The notes under the pieces: model-generated | Databases searched by the model: none | Told to the model about the DNA's origin: nothing | What the model saw: the letters and a program-made list of their open reading frames with translations, nothing else | Shown: piece by piece, positions 53,083 to 61,602 of the stretch | How positions within the stretch are numbered: position 1 is the first letter of the stretch | How the letters are laid out: each line of letters begins with the position of its first letter | Position numbers and translations under genes: made by a program | Source of the DNA: Hymenobacter metallicola | Lineage (GTDB): Bacteria > Bacteroidota > Bacteroidia > Cytophagales > Hymenobacteraceae | Assembly (NCBI RefSeq): GCF_004745645.1 | Contig: NZ_SRMB01000003.1 | Coordinates: 62,001-126,000 of the forward strand | DNA length: 64,000 bases | Direction: 5' to 3'

Positions 53083-54058
53083 AGGACCGAACAAAGGCGC
53101 TGGGCTCGGAATAGCCCAGCAGAAAGGCAATATCGGTGGTGCTGAGCTGAGCGTCACGCAAGTGGCTTTGGGCTAAGTCGTGGCGTACGGCATCGAGCAG
53201 CTGCTGGTAGGTGTGCCCGGTTTCCTTGAGCTTTAGTTGCAGCGTACGCACGCCCATCGTCAGCCGGTCGGCCACGGTGGCCAGCGTGGGCGCGGCGCCT
53301 TTCAGCAGTTCCACGATTTCGCGCTTGACCCGCTCGGGTAGGCTAGGCGTATGCAAGCGGGCCAGCAAGGCGGCGGCATGCTGCTCAAAAAGCGGAAACA
53401 GCACCGGATTGGCATTGATGACCGGCAAGTGGAGCAGAGTCATGTCGAAACCAATACTGCTTATGGGCGTGCCGAATACCAGCCGGGCTGGAGCAAATAC
53501 TCGCTCGTGCTCCTGGGTATCGGCTGGCTCGGAGTAAGCCAGGTGAACTTCGCGTGGGGCAAGGGGCCGACCAGTTAGGGTTCGAAAGGCACTGAGGTAG
53601 GTAGAAAACTCGGAGTTGATGACATGCTCGGGGTAGATGATGGCGGGGCTGGTTAGCTCTGAATCCAGCCAGCAGAGTTCGGCTTCCGGGCGTAAGGTGA
53701 GGCGCACCCCGGCGCAGGCCACGTCCTGGTAGCGGACTAACTGCTCCAGGGCGGCCCCCAGCGTGGGGCAGTGCAGCAGCACGTAAGCCAGAATGCCCAA
53801 AGCCGCCAGATTTATCTTTTCTCCCAGGTGCAGGGCCAGGTGCGGGTCGTGGGTAGCCAGCACGGCTTCGTGCCACAGCTGCTGAATCGTGCTGATGGGC
53901 ACACGGGCGTCGGGGTCGGTGAGCAGGGCCGGGGAAAGAGTTAACCGTCGGCCCAGTTCGGCCTGGTCGGCGCCGGCGTGGGTGGCCGCCCACAGCACTA
54001 CGTTCAGCAGGGCAACGGAAGCCGAGTCGGGGGACGGGGGAAAGGCGACTTTTGTCAT
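53027..54058 (-). CDS. AraC-family transcriptional regulator with ligand-binding N-domain
   Basis: 343 residues from ATG 54058 (MTKVAFPPSPDS). The first 200 residues match the arabinose-binding-like N-domain of OruR/ArgR-type regulators: DARVPISTIQQLWHEAVLATHDPHLALHLGEK, then SEFSTYLSAFRTLTG. The C-terminal helix-turn-helix pair spans about 250-340 with MGVRTLQLKLKETGHTYQQLLDAVRHDLAQSHLRDAQLSTTDIAFLLGYSEPSAFVRSFKKWTGQTPGAFR. It is divergent from hemH with a 76-bp gap and may control it; this is inference. Confidence 0.9.
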   Translation of the reverse strand: MTKVAFPPSPDSASVALLNVVLWAATHAGADQAELGRRLTLSPALLTDPDARVPISTIQQLWHEAVLATHDPHLALHLGEKINLAALGILAYVLLHCPTLGAALEQLVRYQDVACAGVRLTLRPEAELCWLDSELTSPAIIYPEHVINSEFSTYLSAFRTLTGRPLAPREVHLAYSEPADTQEHERVFAPARLVFGTPISSIGFDMTLLHLPVINANPVLFPLFEQHAAALLARLHTPSLPERVKREIVELLKGAAPTLATVADRLTMGVRTLQLKLKETGHTYQQLLDAVRHDLAQSHLRDAQLSTTDIAFLLGYSEPSAFVRSFKKWTGQTPGAFRKEPVR

Positions 54059-54134
54059 CTGGGAAAAATACTGGCTCCGTCCCAAACCCGGAAGGCCCTA
54101 CCTTTGTCTATGGACGGACGACCGTTCTTTCTCT

Positions 54135-55178
54135 ATGCCAACTCCCGCCTCTCCGCAACGCCGTATCGGCGTTTTACTTGTTAATCTGGGTACGCCCGAC
54201 TCGCCCCAAACCGGTGATGTACGCCGCTACCTAAACGAATTTCTCACCGATGGCCGGGTTATCGACATGCCGGCGGCCATTCGTTATCCGCTCTTCCAAG
54301 GCTTGGTAGTGCCGTTGCGGGCTCCCAAGTCGGCCAAGATCTACCAGCAGCTCTGGACCGAGCGGGGCTCCCCCCTACTCTACCACGGCCTCGATTTACA
54401 GAAGCTGGTGCAGGAAAAACTGGGCAAAGACTACGTCGTAGCCTTCGGGATGCGCTACCAGAACCCCAGCATCGAAAAAGCTCTGGAAGAGCTGCGCGAA
54501 GCTGCCGTCGACCGGATTATCGTACTACCACTCTTTCCGCAATATGCCGCCGCCAGTACTGGCTCGGTGCAGGAAAAGGTAATGGAACTTGTGAGCAAGT
54601 GGTGGGTAGTACCCAGCATTTCCTTTATCAGCACCTTCACCGACGACCCCGGCTTTATCGGCACCTTTGTCACGCTCGGGAAAGAGGAAATGGCCAAGCG
54701 CGACTACGACCATGTGGTATTTAGCTACCACGGTATTCCGGAGCGGCACGTGCTCAAGGGCAGCCACAACAACTATTGCAAGCTGGGCAGCTGCTGCAAT
54801 AGCTACAATAAGAATAACCGCTACTGCTACCGGGCCCAGTGCTACGAAACGTCCCGCCAGCTGGCCAAAGGCTTGGGCTTGGCTCCCGAGCAGTACACTA
54901 CCTCGTTCCAGAGCCGCCTGCAAAGCCGCCTGCGCGACCCGTGGCTGCAGCCCTACACCGACGAGGTGTTGAAAGAAATGCCGGCCAAAGGCATCAAAAA
55001 CGTACTGGCCTTCAGCCCCGCCTTCGTGGCCGACTGCCTGGAAACGACCATTGAAGTAGGCGAAGAATTCAAGGAAATGTTTGAGGAAGCCGGTGGGGCC
55101 CACTGGCAGCTGGTGCCCTCTCTGAACTCCCACCCGCAGTGGGTGGAAGGCGTGGTCAACATGATTCAGCGCAACTAG
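54135..55178 (+). CDS. hemH: Ferrochelatase
   Basis: 347 residues from ATG 54135. It inserts iron into protoporphyrin IX. IGVLLVNLGTPDSPQTGDVRRYL is the usual N-terminus; the catalytic histidine is H199 in FSYHGIPERH, and the conserved glutamates lie in ADCLETTIEVGEE near 300. Five cysteines (215, 220, 221, 231, 236) cluster after the active site, a pattern compatible with an internal iron-sulfur cluster as reported for some bacterial ferrochelatases. A strong terminator follows. Confidence 0.96.
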   Translation: MPTPASPQRRIGVLLVNLGTPDSPQTGDVRRYLNEFLTDGRVIDMPAAIRYPLFQGLVVPLRAPKSAKIYQQLWTERGSPLLYHGLDLQKLVQEKLGKDYVVAFGMRYQNPSIEKALEELREAAVDRIIVLPLFPQYAAASTGSVQEKVMELVSKWWVVPSISFISTFTDDPGFIGTFVTLGKEEMAKRDYDHVVFSYHGIPERHVLKGSHNNYCKLGSCCNSYNKNNRYCYRAQCYETSRQLAKGLGLAPEQYTTSFQSRLQSRLRDPWLQPYTDEVLKEMPAKGIKNVLAFSPAFVADCLETTIEVGEEFKEMFEEAGGAHWQLVPSLNSHPQWVEGVVNMIQRN

Positions 55179-55200
55179 TAAGGAAGCAGCCCCCTGCTGA

Positions 55201-55246
55201 AACCAACAACAAGGCCCTGGAGCAATTCAGGGCCTTGTTGTTGGTT
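55201..55246. terminator. Bidirectional terminator between hemH and the PRC-barrel gene
   Basis: Nineteen-base-pair perfect stem AACCAACAACAAGGCCCTG with its complement and an eight-base loop. The two flanking genes converge on it. Confidence 0.9.
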
Positions 55247-55758
55247 TAGTTAACCCGCTTACGAAACGTGTCATTCGGCGCGGAGCGGCGGTTTTGGTAG
55301 AAGCGCTGCTCGTTGTAGGGGTCGTTATCGTAAAAGCTGCTGCGAGCCTCTGGCAAAGGCAACTTCAGGCTCCGCAGCATGGCCTCTTCGTATTCGCGCG
55401 TAATCTGAATTTCCTCGTAGGGCGGATAATCCAATACCGATTCCTTATTCAAAGAAGGCACAAAGACGTTGTCGCCTTCCTCATCCAGCGCGGCCACGCC
55501 TACCGGAATCAGAATATGCCGCTCGTGCCGATTCACATTCAGGGACGAATCCAGCTCGACGTCGAGGTAGCGAACTTTCAGGGCTTCTTCCTCCACAATC
55601 AGTTCGGACACGTCGCCAAACTTGTGGCCGTCGCCCCCACGCACGGCCCAGCCGCGCACATCCGGACTATCATCAGCTACTTCAAAGTCGGTTAGGTCGC
55701 GGAGGCGGCGCAAGTGCATGCCTTCAGCAGAAGGTATTGGGGAAGGCGTCGGTTCCAT
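55246..55758 (-). CDS. PRC-barrel domain protein
   Basis: 170 residues. The first half (LRRLRDLTDFEVADDSPDVRGWAVRGGDGHKFGDVSELIVEEEALKVRYLDVELD) follows the PRC-barrel pattern of a G-W-x-V-x-x-x-DG-x-x-x-G-x-V segment, then RYLDV; these domains bind charged small molecules, RNA or photosynthetic complexes. The C-terminal half is acidic with an RSSFYDNDPYNEQRFY segment. No membrane segment. Its stop shares its last base with the terminator stem. Confidence 0.85.
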   Translation of the reverse strand: MEPTPSPIPSAEGMHLRRLRDLTDFEVADDSPDVRGWAVRGGDGHKFGDVSELIVEEEALKVRYLDVELDSSLNVNRHERHILIPVGVAALDEEGDNVFVPSLNKESVLDYPPYEEIQITREYEEAMLRSLKLPLPEARSSFYDNDPYNEQRFYQNRRSAPNDTFRKRVN

Positions 55759-55818
55759 AAAGAGAAAGACAGTATAGCCGGTGGAAACGTTGGAAGATGG
55801 CGGCGTGGTTCAGCTTTC

Positions 55819-56487
55819 TTACGAAGCGGGCTCGTTTAGCGTCCGCACAATGTCGGCGGCTTTGGTAAAGAAAGTCTCCAGAGCCGGCTGGTCGGCGGGC
55901 GTGGTCCGCCCCGAAAGCTGCCGGGCCTGCTCACTAAGCTCCGCCACGGGTTTTTCCAGCTCGGGGTAGGCCTTTTGCTGCATGGCCTGCATCAGGCCGG
56001 CCACTGCTACAAAACCTGGCCGCAGGCTGGCATTGGGCTCCGAAGTACGGCTAATGGCGCTGGTCAGGTCGTTGCGCCGCTCACTGACGGTAGCATCGCG
56101 CAGGTCGGCGCGGTCGGCCAGGTCACTAAGCGTCGCACTAAGCATCTGCAGGCCCCGGCGGCCGTAGTCGGGGCTATCCGTTTCGTTGGCGGCAAAGCTG
56201 GCTAGCTCCTCAGGCGTTGCCGGGGCCTCTTCGGCGGCCATGTCGGCTACGGCCGCGGCCTTACCGTTGCCATCGGCGGGCGGTGGCGTAGCCCGGGCCA
56301 TGGCGTCGGCATCGGCGTCGGCCATCGGTACCGCGCTGGTAGCCGGCGCGGCACTAGTTTCTGGAGTTTCTGCGGCGGTGGAGCGGAACAGTAAATAGCC
56401 AACCACTGCCAACACGACTACTACCAGTAGAACCAGCAGCCAGGGACTAGGAGAGGATTTTTTACGCTGAATGTTGATATCGGCCAT
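55819..56487 (-). CDS. Single-pass membrane protein with Ala-rich periplasmic domain
   Basis: 222 residues. A membrane segment at about 14-33 (PWLLVLLVVVVLAVVGYLLF) follows a short basic N-terminus. Residues 34-90 are Ala/Thr/Glu-rich and low complexity; the rest is helical (GLQMLSATLSDLADRADLRDATVSERRNDLTSAISRTSEP) and may form a coiled coil or helical bundle. No known family was recognised. It precedes the PRC-barrel gene by 60 bp on the same strand. Confidence 0.75.
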   Translation of the reverse strand: MADINIQRKKSSPSPWLLVLLVVVVLAVVGYLLFRSTAAETPETSAAPATSAVPMADADADAMARATPPPADGNGKAAAVADMAAEEAPATPEELASFAANETDSPDYGRRGLQMLSATLSDLADRADLRDATVSERRNDLTSAISRTSEPNASLRPGFVAVAGLMQAMQQKAYPELEKPVAELSEQARQLSGRTTPADQPALETFFTKAADIVRTLNEPAS

Positions 56488-56630
56488 ACACGTCAGGAGC
56501 TATTTTGCCAGTGAGTACGCAAGGAAAGCAAAATAGATAGGTCTAGTCTATATAGTCCTCTTGATCACCAATCTTCTCCTTTGGTACCGCCAGCTAACGT
56601 ATAGCTAAAACAGGTGTCCCTCAGCGTAAG

Positions 56631-56679
56631 AATTCCCGACCGGACGGCAGCACATGCGGCTAGCGCCCGGTCGGGAATT
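56631..56679 (-). terminator. Hairpin after the cysteine desulfurase gene
   Basis: Thirteen-base-pair stem AATTCCCGACCGG with CCGGTCGGGAATT and a 23-base apex that can pair further, 33 bp beyond the desulfurase stop. No clear T run, so termination strength is uncertain. Confidence 0.55.
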
Positions 56680-56711
56680 TCAGGGGTTACGCCTTGCGCT
56701 TACGGCCAAGA

Positions 56712-57899
56712 CTAAGCGGGCACTCTGCGGTACATTTTGGCTAATTGCTCCACGGCGTAGTCAACTTCTTCGGTCGTGTTGTACTTGCTCATTGAGAAGC
56801 GAATAGCACCACGCTGCGGGTCACAGCCCAGGGCCGTCAACACGTGGGACCCGGCGTCGGCACCGCTGCTACACGCCGAGCCGCCCGACACGGATACCCG
56901 GCTGATGTCCAGATTAAACAACAGCATCTCGCTGATTGCCGACGGCGGCAAGCTCACGCTCAGCACCGTGTACAGACTTTGGTCTGCCTCAGCCGACAAC
57001 CCGTTGAACTGCACATCCTCAATTTCGGCCGTCAACCGGCGGATAAACCGGTCTTTGAGCCCCTGAATGTGTTGGCGGTGGGTGTCCATTTCCCGGTAGG
57101 CAATTTCCAGAGCTTTGGCCAGGCCGACAATACCGTACACATTCTCGGTGCCAGCCCGCACATTACGTTCCTGAGCGCCGCCGTGAATCAGCGGGCTTAC
57201 CTGCACCTCCGGCCGGCGGTATAAGAAGCCTACGCCTTTGGGACCGTGAAACTTGTGGGCCGAACCTACCAAGAAATGGTTTTTGAGCTGCTGCACGTCG
57301 TGCCGGTAATGGCCCATCGTCTGCACCGTATCGGTGTGGAAGATGGCCTTGTGCGCCTGGCAGACGTCGCCAATGGTTGCAATATCGTTCAGGTTACCGA
57401 TTTCGTTGTTGGCGTGCATCAGGCTCACGAAGGAGCGGCCATTGGTCTTCAGCAACTCGTCGAGGTGCTCCAAATCAAGGCGGCCTCGCTCGTCGTGCTG
57501 CACGTAGCTCAGGCTAATGTCGCCGGTTTTCTCCAGGGCCTGCAGCGTATGCAGCACCGCGTGGTGTTCCAGCTTGGAAGTAACGGCGTGGCGCAGGCCT
57601 AGCGTCCGGATGGAGCCAAAGGCGGCGTAGTTGTCGCCTTCCGTGCCGCCCGAGGTAAATGATATTTCGGCCGGAGCAGCGTTAATCAGGTGGGCAATAG
57701 TCTTGCGGGCATTCTCGATGGCTGCCCGCACTTTGCGGCCGTGGCCGTGAATGCTGCTGGGGTTGCCAAAATGCTCGCGCATAAACGGCAGCATAGCGTC
57801 CAGTACTTCCGGATCGAGGGGCGTAGTCGCCGCATTGTCGAAGTACACGGCCATGGGTGTGGCCGTGGAGGATGCGTGCGAATCGGGGTGGTGAGGCAT
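56712..57899 (-). CDS. Cysteine desulfurase (NifS/IscS-type)
   Basis: 395 residues from ATG 57899; an alternative ATG at 57854 begins the conserved MAVYFDNAATTP directly. Pyridoxal phosphate binds through the lysine in VGSAHKFHGPKGVGFLY, with TSGGTEGDN and HTDTVQTMGH lining the site; the persulfide cysteine is in SGGSACSSGAD. It supplies sulfur for iron-sulfur cluster assembly or tRNA thiolation. It is not beside an iscU or suf gene, so its partner is unclear. Confidence 0.95.
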   Translation of the reverse strand: MPHHPDSHASSTATPMAVYFDNAATTPLDPEVLDAMLPFMREHFGNPSSIHGHGRKVRAAIENARKTIAHLINAAPAEISFTSGGTEGDNYAAFGSIRTLGLRHAVTSKLEHHAVLHTLQALEKTGDISLSYVQHDERGRLDLEHLDELLKTNGRSFVSLMHANNEIGNLNDIATIGDVCQAHKAIFHTDTVQTMGHYRHDVQQLKNHFLVGSAHKFHGPKGVGFLYRRPEVQVSPLIHGGAQERNVRAGTENVYGIVGLAKALEIAYREMDTHRQHIQGLKDRFIRRLTAEIEDVQFNGLSAEADQSLYTVLSVSLPPSAISEMLLFNLDISRVSVSGGSACSSGADAGSHVLTALGCDPQRGAIRFSMSKYNTTEEVDYAVEQLAKMYRRVPA

Positions 57900-57958
57900 A
57901 CGCGCAACTATAATAGAGAGAGGTGGATGGCTAGTGAGAGTATAGCCGCACAAAAATA

Positions 57959-57988
57959 AAGGATTCCAGCTTGGAAGCCGGAATCCTT
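57959..57988 (-). terminator. Terminator after glmM
   Basis: AAGGATTCC / GGAATCCTT with an inner GCTT / AAGC stem. On the minus strand the stem is followed by a T-rich run, 24 bp after the glmM stop codon. Confidence 0.8.
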
Positions 57989-58011
57989 CACTTATTGAGT
58001 AGAAAAGCCGC

Positions 58012-59406
58012 TTAGCTCTTTACCGAGATAATCTCCTTAATGTCAGCAATAATCTTATTGGCCAAGTGGTCGGCGGTGGCGTTGGAGTCCGATTCAGCGT
58101 AAATCCGGATGATGGGCTCCGTGTTCGACTTGCGCAGGTGCACCCACTCTTTGTCGAACTCGATTTTCACTCCATCGATGGTATTTACCGGCTGCTTGGC
58201 GTAGCGCTGCTCCATTTGCACCAGCACCTGGTCCGTGTCGATTTCGGGCGTGAGCTCAATCTTATTTTTCGAGATAAAGTAGCCTGGGTACGAAGCCCGC
58301 AGCCGCGTCATAGTCAGGTTCGACTTGGCCAGGTGGCTCAGGAAAAGCGCAATACCCACCAAGGAGTCGCGGCCGTAGTGCAGCTCCGGATAAATGATGC
58401 CCCCATTGCCTTCCCCGCCAATAATGGCATTGGTTTCCTTCATCTTCGTTACCACGTTCACCTCGCCCACGGCAGCGGCAGCGTAGTGGCCGCCGTGCTT
58501 TTCGGTCACGTCGCGCAGAGCGCGGGTACTGCTCAGGTTACTTACGGTGTTGCCCCCGCCGTTCTGCTGCAGTACGTAGTCGGCCACGGCTACCAGGGTG
58601 TATTCCTCCCCGAACATGGAACCGTCCTCATTCACCAAGGCCAGGCGGTCTACATCGGGGTCGACTACGATACCCAGGTCGAAAGAGCCTTTCTCCAGTA
58701 CCCGGGCAATATCGCGCAGGTTTTCGGGCAGGGGCTCGGGGTTGTGGGCGAAGTCGCCGGTGGGTTCACAAAACAGCTTCTCCACCGTTTCGACGCCCAG
58801 CGCTTCCAGCAGCATCGGCACTACAATGCCCCCCGTGGAGTTGACACAGTCGATAACGACGCGAAACTTCTTGGCCTTGATAGCCTCCACATCCACTAGG
58901 GGCAAAGCCAAGATGGCTTTAATATGCTTTTTGAAGAAGGTGGTATCGGTGCTGTACTGGCCCAGCTTGTTTACGGGCGCAAAGTTGAAGGCTTCATTAT
59001 CACCCAAGGCCAGTACCTGCTGCCCATCCGCATCGGAAATAAACTCGCCCTTGTCATTAAGCAGCTTCAGTGCGTTCCACTGCTTGGGGTTGTGCGAAGC
59101 CGTGAGGATAATGCCGCCGCCCGCCTTTTTGGCTGGCACTGCAATTTCCACGGTAGGCGTGGTGCTCAGACCCAGGTCAATAACGTTGATGCCCAGCCCG
59201 CGCAGGGTGCCTTCCACCAGTTTGCTCACCATCTCACCGGAGATGCGTGCGTCGCGCCCGATGACAATCGTATTGTTTTGGGTTGTTTCCAGTACCCACG
59301 TGCCAAAAGCCGCTGCGTACTTCACTACGTCAATGGGAGTTAGGCCTTCGCCTGCGGCGCCGCCGATGGTGCCCCGGATGCCGGAAATTGATTTGATCAG
59401 TGCCAC
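58012..59406 (-). CDS. glmM: Phosphoglucosamine mutase
   Basis: 464 residues from GTG 59406 (VALIKSISGIRGTIGG), the normal family start; longer starts run into unrelated sequence. The phosphoserine is in LTASHNPKQWNALKLL, the magnesium loop is VVDPDVDRLALVNEDG, the sugar loop GGEGNGGII and the phosphate loop RKSNTEPIIRIYAES. It converts glucosamine-6-phosphate to glucosamine-1-phosphate for peptidoglycan and LPS precursors. It is divergent from mazG with a 144-bp gap and has its own terminator. Confidence 0.95.
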   Translation of the reverse strand: MALIKSISGIRGTIGGAAGEGLTPIDVVKYAAAFGTWVLETTQNNTIVIGRDARISGEMVSKLVEGTLRGLGINVIDLGLSTTPTVEIAVPAKKAGGGIILTASHNPKQWNALKLLNDKGEFISDADGQQVLALGDNEAFNFAPVNKLGQYSTDTTFFKKHIKAILALPLVDVEAIKAKKFRVVIDCVNSTGGIVVPMLLEALGVETVEKLFCEPTGDFAHNPEPLPENLRDIARVLEKGSFDLGIVVDPDVDRLALVNEDGSMFGEEYTLVAVADYVLQQNGGGNTVSNLSSTRALRDVTEKHGGHYAAAAVGEVNVVTKMKETNAIIGGEGNGGIIYPELHYGRDSLVGIALFLSHLAKSNLTMTRLRASYPGYFISKNKIELTPEIDTDQVLVQMEQRYAKQPVNTIDGVKIEFDKEWVHLRKSNTEPIIRIYAESDSNATADHLANKIIADIKEIISVKS

Positions 59407-59550
59407 GAGCAATGTTTGTTTTGAGGTGCAAAAGTAGAGAAATGACCCTGCTTTTCTACGAAAGTATTTCCGATTCCTGCGTACAGCGTGTGCGTCGCCG
59501 CCAGTACATACGTATAGCCAGCCCGGGTTGGGCACCGTATATTTGACCGA

Positions 59551-60396
59551 ATGGAAACACAACACCCTCTCCCTAACCGCCGCACCGAGCAGCTCGCCGC
59601 CTTTGGGCGCCTGCTGGACGTGCTGGACCGCCTGCGGGCCGAATGTCCCTGGGACCGGAAACAAACCATGCAGAGTTTACGTCATCTTACGATCGAAGAA
59701 ACGTACGAACTCTCCGATGCCATTTTGCGGGATGACCTTGCAGATGTCAAGAAAGAGCTTGGCGACGTGATGCTGCACCTCACGTTCTACGCCAAAATAG
59801 CCTCGGAAACGGGCCATTTTGATATTGCCGATGTGCTCGATGCCCAGTGTGAAAAACTCATTTTTCGTCATCCTCACATCTATGGCGACACCACCGTCAA
59901 CAACGAAGAGGACGTTAAGCGCAACTGGGAACAGCTAAAACTGAAGGAAAAAGGCAACTCCTCGGTGCTTGGCGGCGTTCCTACCTCACTACCGGCCTTG
60001 GTGAAGGCCATGCGCATTCAGGAAAAAGCCCGGGGTGCCGGCTTCGACTGGGAAAAGCCGGAGCAGGTTTGGGAGAAGGTTCAGGAAGAGTTAGGAGAAT
60101 TCGGGGTTGAGTACGCACACACTGACCCCGAGCAACGAAATCCGGAGCGGGCCGCCGCCGAATTTGGCGACCTACTTTTTTCGTTGGTCAATTTTGCCCG
60201 GTTTGCCGGTATCAACCCGGAGGAAGCCTTGGAACGCACTAATCGAAAGTTCATTCAGCGCTTCCAATACCTGGAAACGGAGTCAGCCCGGGAGGGGCAC
60301 CGTTTAGCCGATTTGACCTTGACTCAAATGGATACTTACTGGGAGCGAGCGAAAAAACTCAACTTAAATCAGCAACAAAACGAAGAGCAGAAATAG
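59551..60396 (+). CDS. mazG: Nucleoside triphosphate pyrophosphohydrolase MazG
   Basis: 281 residues. Two MazG all-alpha domains are present: the first (about 15-130) with LRAECPWDRKQTMQSLRHLTIEETYELSDAI and the E-x-x-E-x-x-D metal sites in DVKKELGDVMLHL, the second (about 155-260) with EKVQEELGEFGVEYAHTDPEQRNPERAAAEFGDLLFSLVN. It hydrolyses NTPs to NMPs and pyrophosphate, a house-cleaning role. The length is normal. Confidence 0.95.
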   Translation: METQHPLPNRRTEQLAAFGRLLDVLDRLRAECPWDRKQTMQSLRHLTIEETYELSDAILRDDLADVKKELGDVMLHLTFYAKIASETGHFDIADVLDAQCEKLIFRHPHIYGDTTVNNEEDVKRNWEQLKLKEKGNSSVLGGVPTSLPALVKAMRIQEKARGAGFDWEKPEQVWEKVQEELGEFGVEYAHTDPEQRNPERAAAEFGDLLFSLVNFARFAGINPEEALERTNRKFIQRFQYLETESAREGHRLADLTLTQMDTYWERAKKLNLNQQQNEEQK

Positions 60397-60445
60397 CCTT
60401 TTTTCAAGGCCCTACCCGTTTTAAAGCGTTTAAACGCATTTTCCA

Positions 60446-60477
60446 TTTGGCAGCACGTCGGTTTTTATTTAGGTTTG
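60446..60477 (+). promoter_or_regulatory. Candidate promoter of the exbB-exbD-exbD-tonB operon
   Basis: TTTG at 60446-60449 and TAggTTTG at 60470-60477 match the Bacteroidota -33 and -7 elements exactly, with 20 bp between. Transcription would start near 60484, giving a leader of about 178 bases before exbB. Confidence 0.65.
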
Positions 60478-60502
60478 CCAAGGATACCCCGATTTCCTAA
60501 CG

Positions 60503-60569
60503 GCCCCGCGCACGAGCAGACCCACACTTTCCGTTCTCAGAACGAACCTAGTGTGCGGGTGAGCGGGGC
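60503..60569 (+). ncRNA. Structured leader hairpin upstream of exbB
   Basis: Three nested helices can form: GCCCCGC (60503-60509) with GCGGGGC (60563-60569), CACACT (60523-60528) with AGTGTG (60550-60555), and a tight CGTTC-TCA-GAACG hairpin (60532-60544). The structure lies just after the predicted promoter and 93 bases before exbB. No known riboswitch family was recognised. It could regulate translation or stabilise the mRNA. Confidence 0.45.
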
Positions 60570-60661
60570 GCTGCTGTCTTCAGGGTATTCCAGTTTAATT
60601 TCTTCACTTTTTCACCTTCAAGTTCAACCTTTCACCACCAACCCACTAATTCTCCGGAACA

Positions 60662-61534
60662 ATGGAACAAAAGAATGCCATGAATAAAAACGTGCGGCCC
60701 GCCGCTCCCGCTGCTCCCAAGGGTGAAGCGAAAGGCGGTTCCGCGTTTGCCGCCATCGTGATTCCACTGGCGTTGATCGTATCGATTATCATCTACAAAT
60801 TCGTTTTTGGTAGCCCCGCCAACTTCCAGGGCGGTAATCCTGAGAATAACCCCCTGCCCGGTAACTACCTCGGCATCATTTACAAGGGTGGTGTCATCGT
60901 ACCCATCCTGCTGACCTTGTTCCTGTTGGTAATTACCTTCTCGATCGAGCGTTTCCTGACCATCAGCAAAGCGAAAGGCAGCAAGAGCATTGAAGCTTTC
61001 GTACGCAACGTGCGCCAGAAGCTGAACGTAAACGACATCACCGGCGCCATTGCTGCTTGCGACCAGCAGAAAGGCTCGGTAGCTAGCGTAGTGAAGGCCG
61101 GCCTGGGCAAGTACCAGGAGATGGCCCGTGAGCGTAGCCTCGACAAGGACTCCAAAATTGCTGCTATCCAGAAGGAAATCGAGGAATCGACGGCTCTGGA
61201 ACTGCCCATGCTGGAAAAGAACCTCGTTATCCTGTCGACTATTGCTTCGGTAGCTACCCTGATTGGTCTGCTCGGTACGGTATTCGGTATGATCAACGCC
61301 TTCTCGGCTCTTGCTAACGCCGGTGCTCCTGACGCCGTAGGTCTGGCCAACGGTATTTCGGAAGCTCTGATCAACACGGCTCTGGGTATCTTGACCTCGG
61401 CCCTGGCCATCATCGCCTACAACTTCTTCACCAGCAAGATTGACGAGCTGACCTACAGCATCGACGAAGCTGGTTTCAGCATTATCCAGACGTTTGCTTC
61501 GCAGCACGGCGAAAAAGAAACTTATACTGCTTAG
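60662..61534 (+). CDS. exbB: ExbB/TolQ/MotA-family proton channel
   Basis: 290 residues. Three membrane segments: about 28-46 (FAAIVIPLALIVSIIIYKF), 79-98 (VPILLTLFLLVITFSI) and a long one near 195-230 with SVATLIGLLGTVFGMINAF, the signature of this family, followed by a fourth hydrophobic stretch ending ILTSALAIIAYNFF. It forms the pentameric channel that couples proton flow to TonB. It is first in the operon; exbD follows 68 bp downstream. Confidence 0.95.
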   Translation: MEQKNAMNKNVRPAAPAAPKGEAKGGSAFAAIVIPLALIVSIIIYKFVFGSPANFQGGNPENNPLPGNYLGIIYKGGVIVPILLTLFLLVITFSIERFLTISKAKGSKSIEAFVRNVRQKLNVNDITGAIAACDQQKGSVASVVKAGLGKYQEMARERSLDKDSKIAAIQKEIEESTALELPMLEKNLVILSTIASVATLIGLLGTVFGMINAFSALANAGAPDAVGLANGISEALINTALGILTSALAIIAYNFFTSKIDELTYSIDEAGFSIIQTFASQHGEKETYTA

Positions 61535-61602
61535 TCTGCGGTTTACGCACTAAAGCAGCGTTTCTAAACGTTTCTGAATAAAGCTCTTTAACCACGCTCG
61601 CA

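Noticed and set aside
60475..60687. 70-codon frame covering the exbB leader
   Set aside because: It overlaps the promoter and the structured leader, runs into exbB out of frame and has no protein-like pattern.
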